From Tomocerus qinae (taxonomy: Eukaryota > Arthropoda > Collembola > Entomobryomorpha > Tomoceridae), in contig CM034546.1 in assembly GCA_020055645.1 (NCBI GenBank), positions 15,314,001 through 15,378,000 of the forward strand: 64,000 nucleotides of DNA. Direction: 5' to 3'. This document shows positions 45,781-58,890 of this stretch, piece after piece (position 1 is the stretch's first letter; each line of letters begins with the position of its first letter). Both the position numbers and the translations under genes were made by a program. Below the pieces are notes generated by a model. The model made no database searches, was not told where the DNA came from, and was given only the letters and a program-made list of their open reading frames with translations.

Positions 45781-48700
45781 TTTTTCAAATCTTGGGAGTT
45801 ACATTAAATTTGTTGCGCATTTAGAAATGAGATAAATGCTTCGGTGAGTTAAATAAGTTTAAACTTGTAAAATTACTATCAATAAATAAGTACAATCAAT
45901 AATTAAAATGAAATAAATAATTAAAAACAAATAAATTGTCATGAATAATTTTTTAAATACAGTTTTCAAGTTGGCGTTCGTTTTCAAGTCCTATGTGGCT
46001 CTTTCGCAACGAATTAAATAAAAATCAATACAGAGTTAAAGAAAGTTGACATTCGTAGCCGCGTTGTATTTTCCTTATATACACTTCTTGGCGTCGACTT
46101 ACTTAGGTAATGCCAGAAGCTACGGTATTTATTGACACAGTATAAAATATTTCTCCACAGTATTCGTATACGTAAATTTCGTATCTGGGAGCTGGAGAAA
46201 CGACTACGCTTTTACATTTGCACATAATATACAATAAAGCTAGGCAAAACTCTCAAATGTTCGCCAAGCGTTATATGTTTGGATGATATTTTGTGTAAAT
46301 CTAAGTATTATATATGGACATGGACTTAGTAAGTCATAAATTCAAAGCAAAAGTTCTACACAATTAACAGGCCGGATAAAACGATATGAACAAGGTTTCG
46401 ACTGAAAAATGCCACTAAGAGGAATCCCATTTCACACTGGATAAATGTGGGTATCAAAATGGATTGCGAAATGGGTAGTGTGGGAAATAGTGCAAAAATT
46501 GTATACAAATTTCAAATTTTGCGGCGTTATTTCCCATATTTCCCACCATTTTCCATTTACCACAATTTACCACATTCCCCAGACGTCCAACAAAGTGGGG
46601 CTGACAAAACAAATTCCAACCTAGACAATAAAATGTTTATCCGGACAAAGCACAACCCTGTTAGCCAGCTTTACAGCACTATTCAACTGGAGTAATTCTG
46701 AACATCTAATAATACTATTTACAAATATTACTATTTTTTTGCAACAATTGTCGATTAAAATTGAAACATAAATCTTTTATCTTAGTATAATATTTTGAAG
46801 AATAGAGTACTGAAGTTAATTCGAGTACAGCTGTCGTATTTTTACTAAGCAATTGCCAAAATGTTAACTGTCACTCATTTTTAACATAAATATAAGTGCA
46901 TTTTTATCAATGTACTTGTAAATCCCTCTAAAAAGTAATACATTTTGTATTCGGTACTTGTCGTTATCATTTCAATTTTTCCGGTTAGTTTTCTTCTTTC
47001 AGTTTATAATAAATTCTGTGTTTATCCTGATCAAAATTGGCTGGGTGGAGCACATATATAGTCGTCTTGCTATTCAATATGAACTGCTGCCAGTCAGAGT
47101 ATGTGAATTGTAAATGTGGAATTAAGACAAACCCACAGCTTTAATGGCGATTATATGAATAACTCGTGAAGAGTGACTATAATATTTTAATTATTTTGGC
47201 TTAGGCATTCCCCTTTGACCAGAAAATTGCAGCTGCAGATAATTTTGAAAATGTAGCGGCTGTGGAAAATAAAGTATATTTAAATTATTTTATTTACGAG
47301 GTACACTCCACCGCCAAAATCAAAACTATAGTAACATAAAGCATAATATACAGTTTATTATTTTGCAATTGTGTTTTTGCTGTTATGGATTGCCTTCTGA
47401 ATTTGTCTTAAGTGATAGGTTATTCCCTTTGCTGGGTTCACTAGACTAGTAAATTTTAAATCCCAACTTGCCACTGGATAGATAAGGTATAAAATAAAAA
47501 TCTTAAGTATATATTTTACTTGGCATGTAATTTACCTGTCCTATATAGCGAAGTAAAGTACTTGTCAATAATGACGTTTCTATGTTTCTTGTTACCAAGA
47601 TTTATGAACATAAACAGAGCAAAGAAAAAGTTGTAGTATTGTATTCCCTCACGTCTTGTCTTCAGAAGACTTGGGCTAAACTTTAATATGGATTTTGGGT
47701 CATTGTCATTGAATGTCCTCTATTTTTCTGATCGTATAAATATAGTGACTTCAACTAGATTGAATTTTTTGGTGCATTGACATTAAAAGTAGGTACTCTA
47801 ATCTGACGAATAAAAATTGTTGGTAATGGATTTTCATGATTACTAATAATAAGTAATGCTAAATAACATTTGGTTCTTATGTCCGATTAATATGACTCCA
47901 ATACTCTTCAAAGTAGATTAGGATGCCAGTAAAATTTGAAGTAATAAATTGTTCTCACAAAGATTATCATTTGAATTATACATTTCATTGTGTTGCAATT
48001 GTTAATAACATAAGCGAGTTTTACAACAACTAATGGGACAACTGTAACTGGAGTAAATTGAAAACTTGTAAATATTCTTATACAATAAAAATACCATGAA
48101 GCTAGACATAATTCTTGCAGGACATTCGCCAGAATGTTTGGATTAGGATGGTGTACTTAATACGTAAATCTGGATAAACATATGGGCATAAAATATAATA
48201 TTATACACAGTCTGGAGAAGAGAGTGATATAGCATAAGGTTTTCACAAAGCAGTTCTAGTTGAATATTATTACTTTCAATGCCAACTAAAATACAACTCG
48301 ATATGTTATGTTGTCATGAATCACATGGAAACATTGTAGCACAGGTACTGCTAGTTGCAGAACTATACCACAAGAAACTATGTAGGTAGAAAAGGCACAA
48401 AGTTTAATAATAATTATAAAGGTAGTTCCATAGCATACTATACTTACACTTTATACCATTAGGATGCAATCTATTACATGTAATTATAAATAAGTCACAT
48501 CGAGCAATTTTTACATGTATTTTGATGATCATCATATATTTCCAAATCTGAGGTACCGGGAGCTTAAAGTCCTGGTGCATACAAACGTAAATGATCTCTT
48601 GACTATCATATTCCTCATTAACTTTGTTTGGGAAAGTGCTAAAGAATCCGAGATTACTGATCCAATACCCATAAATTAAATTCAATAAAGATTCATCGGA

Positions 48701-49620
48701 ACTTATTCTAGAGGTTAGATTTTAAAAATTTCACAATTTTGTCTTTGATTGGAAGATACACAGATCACAAAATGCAAATACAGAAATATGTATCAATTTT
48801 AAGTTTCAAAAGATGATATCTTCAAGCCAGAGACAAAAATGTGAAGTTTTCAAAGTATAAACTCTAGAATAAGTTTTGAAAGATTCTTTTTTACACTTAC
48901 TACATAGATGTAGGACCAGTAATCTCAGATCCTTTGGAACTTTCCCAAAAAAAGTACGAATTTTCGCGATTCCCATTTACCCTCTATAATAATTTTTGCT
49001 GGTTACCTAGCAGCATCCCCATTTGTGGCAAAAACAGTATTTGAAATCTGCACCAATGCCTTAAACGGTGCAAAATTTGCTTTACGTAATCGAAAACTGA
49101 CTCACTGTTTTGGGAATCTAACTTTTATTAAACCAATTCAAAATTCAAACATCAATGTAATCAATGTAAATGGCCAAATTGAATTTTCCCACACATAAAG
49201 TAATAGAAACCTAAAGCGCACTGAAAACTGGAAAATTTTTCATACAGAATGCATGCATTGTTCCTGCACAACCCTCTTTTACATTCAAACATTATCACGG
49301 AAATTTTTCATTGCGCAACTCCACTTTAAGATTATCTTATGGGTATGATATTATACAGAGAGGGAATAGAAGCAATATGGGAGCTTTGAGAAAAGTACAA
49401 AATCCAGTCTACGTATTCCTGAAACAACTTTCGTACCATTCCCGCCTGCAAAGTTTGCACATGGGAAGAGTACAAAAGTTTGCTTTGCAATTTTGCTCCG
49501 CATTCTTATTGGAGCTTAGTATAATATCTCACATACATATGATGTAGTGAAATCTTCTTCCACCTGTTTGTGACATCCTTGATTTATTGATTAATATCAC
49601 TCAAGTGTTTTTGCATGGAT
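45781..49620. repeat. Duplicated receptor 5' flank, copy D, with insertions
   Basis: Blocks homologous to the flanks of A-C are at about 45781-46350 (proximal), 47520-47840 and 48100-49620 (distal repeat). They are separated by unrelated stretches, including a short piece of dispersed repeat family 1 at 47385-47445. An 82-codon frame at 46447-46695 is without recognisable features. No gene supported. Confidence 0.75.
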
Positions 49621-49621
49621 T

Positions 49622-50200
49622 ATGCAATGTGCTATTTTAACCCCTACCTTCATAATTTAACCAAAAGACAGGGGCTACTCTAACACTGTTCCTTTTTCAA
49701 ACCTTTGCTTATCCTCCGTCTTATCCATCCATATTATTTGATTATACAAGCAAGTCCATTTCTTATTCCCATGCTTTGGTACGACAATTAAACAATATCT
49801 TCAATAGCATCATAGTCCATATTTAAAACAATAAAAGAGAAGTACAAACAATAATAAGAGCAGAAGTGTACTGTTAAACCCGATTAAAATGGTTGACGTA
49901 ATTATTTTGAAGCGACATTTACATTGCAGTTACTACTTATTACCTGAAAAATCCCAAAGATATTTTGTGTTTCCCAAAGATTGTAACTTTTCTACTCTTA
50001 CTTGTGTGAATCATTAATTTCTTTTTCTTTGAAAAATAAAATGTTTGTAATGAATATAATGTGATTGTATATGGTTTTCCACATTTAATGAATTAGCATT
50101 CAAATTTAGATTTTAATCACAAAAAAGTAAATTAGGCGGCTTAGTAGGTTCAAGGAGTATTTACAAATCTTAGTGCTGGAAATAATGCATCTAGGTAGTC
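49622..50200. repeat. Upstream block of the GR gene, duplicated at 57150-58500
   Basis: Contains CTACCTTCATAA, TCCTCCGTCTTATC and TTTAAAACAATAAAAGAG, then AACCCGATTAAAATGG, in the same order as at 57170-57310 and 58130-58420, where about 0.8 kb of other DNA intervenes. The same orientation relative to the downstream receptor gene suggests a shared ancestral 5' region. Confidence 0.8.
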
Positions 50201-50229
50201 AAATCCATTCAAGTATGAACTGGTAAATA

Positions 50230-50910
50230 ACATTGGACTTCTGGCTAGAAGAAAGTTGCATGTCTCGCCCTACAACTGAAGCTGACAAAGTGTTTTACGA
50301 CATATTTCTTGAATAATTGAACACACTTAAAAGATTGTCATTACGTTTTGCGACGTTTAGCTTTCTCAATTTTTCTAGTGGCGTTTGCAAGTGTCTGCAT
50401 TGCTCCTTTTGGTAAATTAAATTATAACAAACTGATACTTTTATTGTTTAGTGGAAGATCTAGTCGTAATATATGTCACAACGTGCTCCGATAGAAGAGC
50501 TTGGGTTAAGCTACGTTTGCCTGTTGGACTATAGGATGTGTGACATCTCAATCTACTTAAAATCGAGTCAAATAAGTTTGCAGCATATTCAGAACCTTGT
50601 CTTGACAAATCTTTGCCTTTCAAGCAACATAACAAGGGGAAAAATACTAAAAATAGACTCAGCTCGGTGAAAGTATATGGAATATGTAAATTAGATAGGA
50701 TTTCTGGCGGCTAGTAGGAGTCGTTTGTCACGCCTTACATGTGCAATCTGCAGCCGACCTAACATAAAGTAGTATACATACATTGCAAAATAAATCATTA
50801 AGCACTTTAAAATATTGGTTTTTATTTTGCGACGCTTGGCTTTCTCAATTATACTGTAAGAGTTTATGTAGTCCCTTGCAATGCTTCTTTTGGTATATAT
50901 AATAACTAGT
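50230..50910. repeat. Diverged ~480-bp tandem duplication upstream of the GR gene
   Basis: Two related segments: 50235-50440 (TTTTGCGACGTTTAGCTTTCT near 50346) and 50700-50910 (TTTTGCGACGCTTGGCTTTCT near 50824). On the minus strand both read E-K-A-K-R-R-K. They may be relics of a short coding exon, but neither copy has a supported gene structure. Confidence 0.55.
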
Positions 50911-51063
50911 AATCCTATGTTTAGTAAATAGTTTTCATAAGCATTTTGCATATGCACGACTAGCGTCTTATCATCTATTTATTATAATTATATTATAATT
51001 ATTCTGTTTAAATCTTCGCTGTAGAAATATTTTCCATTGAAAATCAAAAATTGAACGACGAAA

Positions 51064-52332
51064 ATGGGTTCTTGTGGACAAGAGTACTATTTCAGTAATT
51101 TAAATATTTTTTTCAACTTGTACATGGATAATCTTTGTTCATCACCAATTTACTGGTCACCAGACACGAAAAGATTTAATTTAGTTAGGCACAAAACAAA
51201 ATTGTTTGTGTGGATCTTTGGTTGTGTTATATCTTTGTTATTAAATTTATTCATTGCTGGAACTCTACTAACACAAATATACTTACCATCATTTTCTGCA
51301 GAACAAATCATCTCACATTTAATAATGACTTTATTGATGTCTTTGTCTTCAATTTTTAATTTATTTTTTTACTTCTGTCGTAAACATTTGTGTTGCTTCT
51401 TAAACGCTGGAATAACTTTAGACAAAACTTTAAATGGTAAGTATGAAAATTATTGTGAATCATTACAAAAGTATTTTAAATTTTTACATTTTTTGAAAAC
51501 TTTATTTGCAGAAACATATCGACATCCATCGGAAGCTGGAAGTTTCCCAGAATTCAAAATCCTTGTAATTATTTCAAAGTTATTTATGGCAATGTCAACC
51601 GCAGCAGGAATACTTGGGGCAGTATCATTGCTCTCTATTGATTTCAGTCCATTTGTGTATTTATTAGAATTGTTGCATATTGATTTTGTAATAGTGAAAT
51701 TAGTATTAATGCCACTACTAGCACTTATTATTTTGCAACGCGTATTTCCGCTTCTTTTAATGATAAGCACGGCGATAGTTAATGCTAATATGGTTCTATT
51801 TTGGCTTAACCTCATCACTAACGTGGAAAAACAGGACGCTGGGAAATATTTAGCCACAAGATCATACTTCAATCGTAGACCTTTAGCTAGAATGCGAGTT
51901 TACAATGCTTTCCGCGTCCTTATTACAGATGCAAATTATTTTTTAATCGCTCGTTTTTCACCTTTATTGCTGTTTTCTGCAAGTGTATTAAGCATTTTAA
52001 GCAATTTTGGGTGTATAAAACTATATAGGATAATGCCACTACGTGCCTATGTCTGCCTACCATTGCTAAGCACAGCACTATTTATTATTGAAGCTGTCGT
52101 ACTTCCAATGGTTGCTTCAGTCCACACGAAATCACTAAGTTTTATCCATAGCTGCAAAACAAACGGAAATCAGGATTTTCAAAGAATTTTAAGAAGCTGT
52201 AGGCCGATGAAATATAACGTTGGTCCATTTTTCAGTGTGCAAAGATCTACTTCGTTTTCGTTTTTGGAAGTTGTGGCAATGCACACAATGAATATGATAC
52301 TTTCTGTCAATATAATAAAAGTATTTAGTTAG
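51064..52332 (+). CDS. Gustatory-receptor-like 7-TM chemoreceptor, 422 residues, single exon
   Basis: Hydrophobic segments at about 47-70, 83-104, 165-190, 207-238, 294-316, 328-350 and 397-417 give seven membrane spans. There is no N-terminal signal peptide, and a Lys/Arg-rich loop precedes TM5 (R-R-P-L-A-R-M-R). Near the C-terminus RSCRPMKYNVGPFF sits before TM7, the place and style of the conserved L-R-P-L/I-x-x-x-x-G-P-F-F segment of arthropod GRs. The terminal T-Y-x-x-x-x-x-Q-F motif of insect GRs is not present. Insect GR/OR-type proteins are ligand-gated cation channels with a cytoplasmic N-terminus, which matches the absence of a signal peptide. ATG at 51064 is the first in a frame preceded by stops, with an A-rich context (ACGAAAATGG). 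It lies between duplicated receptor flanks. Assignment from topology and motif pattern; the ligand is unknown. Confidence 0.72.
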   Translation: MGSCGQEYYFSNLNIFFNLYMDNLCSSPIYWSPDTKRFNLVRHKTKLFVWIFGCVISLLLNLFIAGTLLTQIYLPSFSAEQIISHLIMTLLMSLSSIFNLFFYFCRKHLCCFLNAGITLDKTLNGKYENYCESLQKYFKFLHFLKTLFAETYRHPSEAGSFPEFKILVIISKLFMAMSTAAGILGAVSLLSIDFSPFVYLLELLHIDFVIVKLVLMPLLALIILQRVFPLLLMISTAIVNANMVLFWLNLITNVEKQDAGKYLATRSYFNRRPLARMRVYNAFRVLITDANYFLIARFSPLLLFSASVLSILSNFGCIKLYRIMPLRAYVCLPLLSTALFIIEAVVLPMVASVHTKSLSFIHSCKTNGNQDFQRILRSCRPMKYNVGPFFSVQRSTSFSFLEVVAMHTMNMILSVNIIKVFS

Positions 52333-53030
52333 ATAGTCATTGTGTATTTTTATAATATGTTATAGGTTAAAAAATATGTTTTTCTCAATGTATTACCTCT
52401 GCGCATCAATACTGTTAAATTATTTAAAGAATGTCCCAATGGATGGCTAATGGGTATTAGGTATAAAACTTCCACATGTCTAACATTGTAACATTTATCG
52501 CTAGTTCTTGATGTATAATGCAAAAGATGTGTATTAAATGTTATAAATCGATGATGCTCGAAAACTGTGCACTGTAAACGTTTTAAGTTAAGTTTAATTT
52601 AATATTAAATTATCTTTAATTACACCAATGGAAAATTTATGTTACTAATTATTAATTAATATTCAGTTAAAATACTTAACCAGCTATTAAAAATGTGGAC
52701 ATTTTTGTCACGTATTCCGATATGTACTGTGTGCGTTGTAGTACGCTGATGCCATACTGTATAGGAAAGTTTTAAACATGAGATAAATTTATTATAACGT
52801 CTGAATTACCGAAAAATGTTGGATATTAACGGACAACTAATGTTGAGTTGTGACTCAATGATAGATCATGACAATATTGACTATTTTCTACTTTTCTTTG
52901 AACTACTAAAATAATCACATTTGTTTAATTACTTACTTTAATATACTACAAGCAATTGCTAATAACATAAGTGAGTTTTATAACAACTAATGCGAAAACT
53001 GAAATTTGAGTATATTGAAAACTTGTAATT
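52333..53030. other. GR 3' region, no further gene seen
   Basis: AT-rich sequence. No canonical AATAAA close to the stop was found. From about 52920 on, the sequence becomes homologous to the distal receptor flank at 47980-48090. Confidence 0.45.
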
Positions 53031-54340
53031 ATTCATATAAGGTAAAAATCTTATGAAGCTAGACATAGTAATCCTTGCAGGACATTCGCCAGAATGTTTA
53101 TAGAGTTGGATGTTATACTTAATACTTATATAATAATATATAATATGATATTACTATATACACTGTCTGGACTTGGACAGACCAGAGCTATATTATAGCA
53201 TAAGGCTTTCACAAAGCAGTTCAAGTTGAATGTTATTACTTTCAATGCCAACTAAATTATAAATACAACTCGATACTGCTGTGTTGTCATGAATCACATG
53301 GAAACATTGTAGCATACTGTCAGCTGCAAACTTACACCACAGAAATACGAAGAAGCTATGTAGATGGAAAAGCCACAAGGTTAAATATTAAAATTATAAA
53401 TGTAGTTCCATACTATACTTATACTACACTTTATAATATTGGGAGGCAACCTATTACATGTACCTAATTATAAATACGTCACCTCGACCCTACTTGTGTT
53501 TGTGTGTCCAAGTAACTCATAATGATAACAAAACAGACAAAGGTAGTACAAGGGAAAGGAGATTAAAATTATCAGTTTTGGAATAAAAGGAATGAATATA
53601 ACTTCTATTTAAAATATGTTTTGCTAAAGAATATGTAATTCTTAGTATCTTACCATGTTTTATTTAGTTTTAAATCTAGAATGCACTAAAATTTATCCTA
53701 ATTTCGACAATGAAATTTCAATTAAGCAATTTCCTGAAAATTAGTGCTGGCACAATTTTGTTTTTGGTAACGAATAGGAATTCCCAGCCTAGAACTGTAG
53801 CTGACAGCTCTTCACTTCGAAAACTCTTTTTTTAATCGAAAAATAGTCCATTCAAGTCAACAAAATATATTTTACGCTACCAATAAATATACCGGGACAA
53901 AAATGCATGCAAGGAAATAAAAGTAGGCTGTAATGTGTAAACTATATTGCAGAATACTTTTATATACCTAAACATAACTCCTGAATATTAGTTTGAAAGT
54001 CCTTTGATTCCTTACTCTCCATAAATGTGGATATTGATAATATTATGGAGAGAGGGAAGAGAAGCAATAAGCAATATAGAAGCTTTGAGAAAAGTACAAA
54101 ATCCAGTCTAAATATTCCTGAAACAACTTTCGTACTATTCCCACGTGCAAAGTTTGCACATGGGAAGAGCACAAAAGTTTGCACTTTGCACTGCAATTTT
54201 TCTCCGTATTCTTTTTGGAGCTTACACTAGTATAATATTATACCTCATGCATATGACGTAGTGAAATCTCCTTCCTGTTTTTGACATCCTTGATTTATTG
54301 ATTAATATCCCACAACTGTTTTTGCATGGAAGACAATAAT
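53030..54340. repeat. Distal flank repeat, copy 3 (no receptor gene attached)
   Basis: Homologous to 34440-35720 and 48100-49620, in the same order and orientation, but here it lies downstream of the GR gene with no IR gene on its proximal side. It is the trace of a duplication unit that lost its gene or was copied partially. Confidence 0.85.
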
Positions 54341-57149
54341 ATTATATGTAGTAGAATAGAATGTAGTACCTACTCATCATATTATGGCGCGTCCAACTAA
54401 ACTAACAATTTGGGTATGTAAAACAAAAAAAACATTACATTTTGATTCTTCTCCAGAATTATTTTATTAATTTGTATTTCAGACTTTGTTTAGTGCAATT
54501 CCAAGTAAAATATTATTTATTAATTGTTTTATAATAATTTAAATTTAATTAATTTATTTTATTTTGTTTTATAATATTGTTTTATTTTCTCTTTAAGTTT
54601 GCAGCCAATTAACAAAAGTCTTCTTGTCTTAGCTAAAAGATGTGTGTGGTGTGGTTTTGCTTAATATAATCACTCTATAATATAAACGTCATCGAAATGT
54701 ATGTTGTATGTATGTGTGTACGGATGTTATGAAATTATGAATGTTATTTCTCGGCCACCGTAACGTTATTTCAAAATGTATTAACAACACAATTTGGTTT
54801 ATTTGCTGAAGATGCTAAATTCCATCCAGATAGAACTTGGTTTTATGCATACACGCTTGCGCGGTGATAAAATTATGAAAGTCACTGTTGTGAGACGTGG
54901 TAGTTGAAACTCTTTCTTTCAATTTAATACACCGTGCCGTGACCTTATTTTATACGCAGGAAAGTTTAAAAATTGGCTATTCATAATAAAACTATATTTT
55001 TTTCAATTCGCAAATGGTTTTAAGCTATAGGAGGTTAAAAATGTTTTACGTCTTAAATAGAAAAACTAAGTCCATTCTTAAATAGAAAATATTCAGAGCG
55101 GGATTAAGTGGTAAACTATTTTTTATTTCAAATGTGTACGTTTTGAATCTGCCACTTATGTGTTAAAGAGATTTATTATCATAAAATTATGACTTCTAAT
55201 ATGACGTCACAAATCGTGATGAAGATAGGATTAGGAAGAGTATAAGTAGCCCTTAAAAAGTTTAGGTGGTCGAATATTTATGAATGTATAATATTTATTT
55301 AATGCGATTCCATTTTCGTTGGTCATAGGTCTTGAATGTCATGGAAGTTGACATTTTCCTTGCATTGACACTAAACAACGGTAGTATATGTAATTAGTTA
55401 TTCCAAATCAAAAAAACAAAATTTTCTAAAACTTCAGCTTATTACGACCAAGGGTCAATATTTTTGTGTTGGAACTGTATTGTGACTATCGGCACTTACT
55501 CTGGTCACCCATTATGGTCACATTTTTGACTTGGGGTATAATGTTACGCCATCGTTACTCTGACTCATCATTATGCATACTGCCAAGCTTAGATGTAAGC
55601 ATCCTATCCATTATACCCAACATCCCCATCCAGGTGTATGAATTTTCTGAAAGGGATGTGTTGGTGATGGCTGTAATGGTCAATGGTACTTTATTTGGAA
55701 ACTGGCGATGGGCTGTATTAGATGGATTACTTTATTTGGATATTGGTGGTGGGCTGGATAAGATGTTGATCTTTTCTTGGGTGTTTGGTGATGATGGGAT
55801 GGATGGGGTTGGATGTTCCATCTTTTGTATTGGATGGGATGTTTACCTACAACTTACGTCTATGCCAGGATTACCAGGTATACTTAAATGGTAAGTACAA
55901 TACTTAAATTGGGTCCTATACTTAAAATACTTGCAAGTATTTTAAAATTCTTAAATTATACTTAAATATACTTAAATGAGCTAAAAAAGTAACAATGAAA
56001 TAACTTGAAGTCCTTCAATATCAGAACACTTTGTTATCGTTCAGATACGTTGAATAATTGAAATTTTCTCGCGCCTTGCGCGAATTCAAGTATTTTTTTC
56101 TTCAAATCCAATTTAATATTCAAATAGTCTTCCAATTCTGTTTGGGGCTAAATAGATATCTCATCGAGTAGTAAGAAAGTATTCATTCTTGTCATCATCA
56201 GTCCAAGAGTCACACGTCACATTCGTCCTCTCGTCCATGTCCATGAATGTCAGTGTTTCTTAAAGTTAAATAAAGTATTGTTTTGGTAAACCTACAGTCC
56301 TTTGTCCTCTGCATCAGCAGCATACAAATTCCAAGGAATTTTATTTATAACTTATCAGTGGGGTACAAATACCAAACCTCTCTTCGTCAACTATGTCACT
56401 AAACCGTTAAAGCTAAATTACTCAGAGATCGTTAATCTTTATTGGTCAGTTTTGAAGTTGAATTTCAAAATTTCTCGCGCTTCGCGCGAATTCGTAGTTT
56501 GTCTTGATTTCCTCCTTCATCTATGAATTAACATACTAGAATATTTATTTTAAGATACGTAATTTACTTATTTTTGCTTCATTTTCATCAAAAAACCGTA
56601 AATTTGTTAACTACGCTCATATGATAGCGCCAACGCCAGCTAGCTGTGTGACATTTGAAAGTAGTAACCGGTTGGTAAACGGCTATTGTTGGCCAGGATA
56701 TTTAAATTCGTTGAAGAAAATCTGGTAACCCTGGTCTATGCTGCCAAGTGTTATTCTGTTTTATCCGACTAAGCAAATAAACTGCTTCCCCTCAGGCACC
56801 AGGTGGGTGACGGAAATAAGTTTCTGAAATGCCCTGGCATACACACTAGCTTTATTTATAACAGGGCCTGGGCCCTGTGACCGGCTAGTATAACATAAGT
56901 AGGTAAGCATAGGTATATAGTGAAGCAAATTTTCAAGTATAAATTGTCCAAAGACATTAATTGGGAACACTTTCGTGTCTATGTTGTTTGTCTTTGGAAA
57001 TTGAAGGTCTCTCCTTTCCAGTGTTTTATGTAAGCTGGCTTTTTTACATTTTACACAACCGGCTAATTTTATTTCAATAATTTGAATAATATCCTTTTGA
57101 TTGAAATAATTTTTAATTTGGCCAATTAATAATGGCCAGTAATCATTTT
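54341..57149. other. No supported gene; short repeats
   Basis: Mostly AT-rich. At 55876-55985 there is a cluster of TACTTAAA motifs. Near 56067 and 56475 two CTCGCGC...GCGCGAATTC palindromic motifs occur, each followed by different sequence. The open stretch 55466-55894 (142 codons) is rich in G-A-T-G-G repeats and shows no recognisable domain or start context. Confidence 0.4.
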
Positions 57150-58500
57150 AACGAACAAATATGCCATTTTATCCCCTACCTTCATAACTACCAGGAGCTA
57201 CTCAAACACTGTTCCGTTTGCAAACCTTTTCCTATCCTCCGTCTTATCTATCCATATTATAAGTAAGTCCATTTCTTATTCTCATGCTTTGGTACGGCAA
57301 CTAAACAAAGCCAATACAAAACAAGACAAATTCAGTGGAAAACATTTTTCTCCGACCACTAATAAAGTTGATAATTAAAAAGGAGTAATTAACGACGCAA
57401 ATTAAGTGGCGGATAGAACATTTGTAGGAACGCACGATCTGTGCGTCGGTATCATTGTGATTTAGCATTCATATAACTTGTCGGTTTCTGTCATGTACCA
57501 TCATTGTACAAAAGATACTTCTAAGAGATACTTCCTTTAGGTTCCTTTAGGCTTTCCTATGTCACGATTTAACTAATTTTATCTTCAACCATACTTCACT
57601 AAAGAATGAATACGTGTGTGTAGAGGATAGTCAGAGACAAACTCTAACGCTATATAATACAATAATAGTGAATAAAACTCAAGGGTATTCATTGCGTGAT
57701 CAACTCTTCTTTCTATAAGACCAGCATAATAAATACCGTGAAATGTTTGTGGTGAAGGACATATAGAATAGTTATTTAAGGTTGGGTAAAATTCATTTAG
57801 TCCATATGGACAAAATTTACTTCATCATTGGCAAAATTAACTTCATCCATAGAAAAAATTAACTCCGTCCATAGTAAAAATTAACTCCGTCCATAGTAAA
57901 AATTAACTCCGTCCATAGTAAAAATTAACTTAATCCACGGGGAAAATTAATTTCATTCATTGACAAAATTAACTTTATCTAGGACAGTATTCATTTTGTC
58001 AACACCCTGCACTGAATGGAATTTTTCTCCCACAATCTGAACCTATGGTGGAATTGATTGAGCGATATTTGATAATTAAAGTGTAATTTTTACTAAATTA
58101 TATACTTTTTGCATAATAATGTTTATCCATCATAGTGCATATTTAAAACAATAAAAGAGCAGTATAATAATAAGAGCAGAAGTGTAAAGTATGATAATGT
58201 TAAACCCGATTAAAATAGTAGACGTAATTATTTTGAAGCGGCATTTACGTTGCGGTTACTACTTATTCCCTGAAAAATCCCAATAATATTTTGTGTTTCC
58301 AGATTGCACCTTTTATAATCTTACTCGTGTGAATCATAATTATTATGGCATTAATTTATTTTTCTTTGAAAAGTAAAATGTTTGTAATGAATATAATGTG
58401 ATTGTATATGGTTTTCTACAGTCAATGAATTGGAATTCAAATTTATACTTTTAGTTATAAAAAAGTGAAGTCATAAAATAAGACGATTTAGCGGGATTAA
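57150..58500. repeat. Upstream block of IR copy E, duplicate of 49622-50200
   Basis: The two homologous portions, 57150-57310 and 58130-58500, are split by about 820 bp that is absent from the GR-side copy. That stretch includes a 22-bp tandem repeat. Confidence 0.8.
57835..57970. repeat. 22-bp tandem repeat (about 5 units)
   Basis: Units of AAAATTAACTCCGTCCATAG with degenerate units on both sides (CTTCATCC, CTTAATCC variants). It lies within the extra DNA that interrupts the duplicated upstream block. Confidence 0.85.
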
Positions 58501-58765
58501 GAGCTACTAAGGCAAAATACTTAATGCAAGATAATATAGGAATGCGTAGTAATTACCATTCCAGAATAAATTATTTCACATCCTATTTTCCACCGATATC
58601 GTATTTTGGTTTCCCACTTTCTCCCTTGAGATATTGAAACTTTCATTTGCTACTCGAAACCTTGGTGGAAAAACTCATTTGGGTGCTTAATATATAGATG
58701 CCCAAAGAACATGTGTATGGAATTCGTCCTTGTGGACAACTGACTACCCAGTTCTATACTGGTTA

Positions 58766-58813
58766 TATATACGACTGTGACAGAATGACACCATTCTGTC
58801 ACAGTCGTATATA
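58766..58813. repeat. Perfect 22-bp inverted repeat with 4-nt loop upstream of IR copy E
   Basis: Arms TATATACGACTGTGACAGAA.. at 58766-58787 and the exact reverse complement at 58792-58813, loop ACAC. It is followed by further TATACG palindromic repeats to about 58850. The ATG of the receptor is at 58891, so if transcription starts upstream of 58766 the 5' UTR would carry a strong hairpin. Confidence 0.9.
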
Positions 58814-58890
58814 CCTATATACGTATACCGTATATACGTATATCGTACTACCTTCCATTGAGGAAATACAACGAGCCTTAACAGAGAAAA

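Noticed and set aside
55466..55894. 142-codon plus-strand open frame
   Set aside because: Rich in GGATGG-type repetition, no domain, no conserved duplicate, and no promoter or polyadenylation context.
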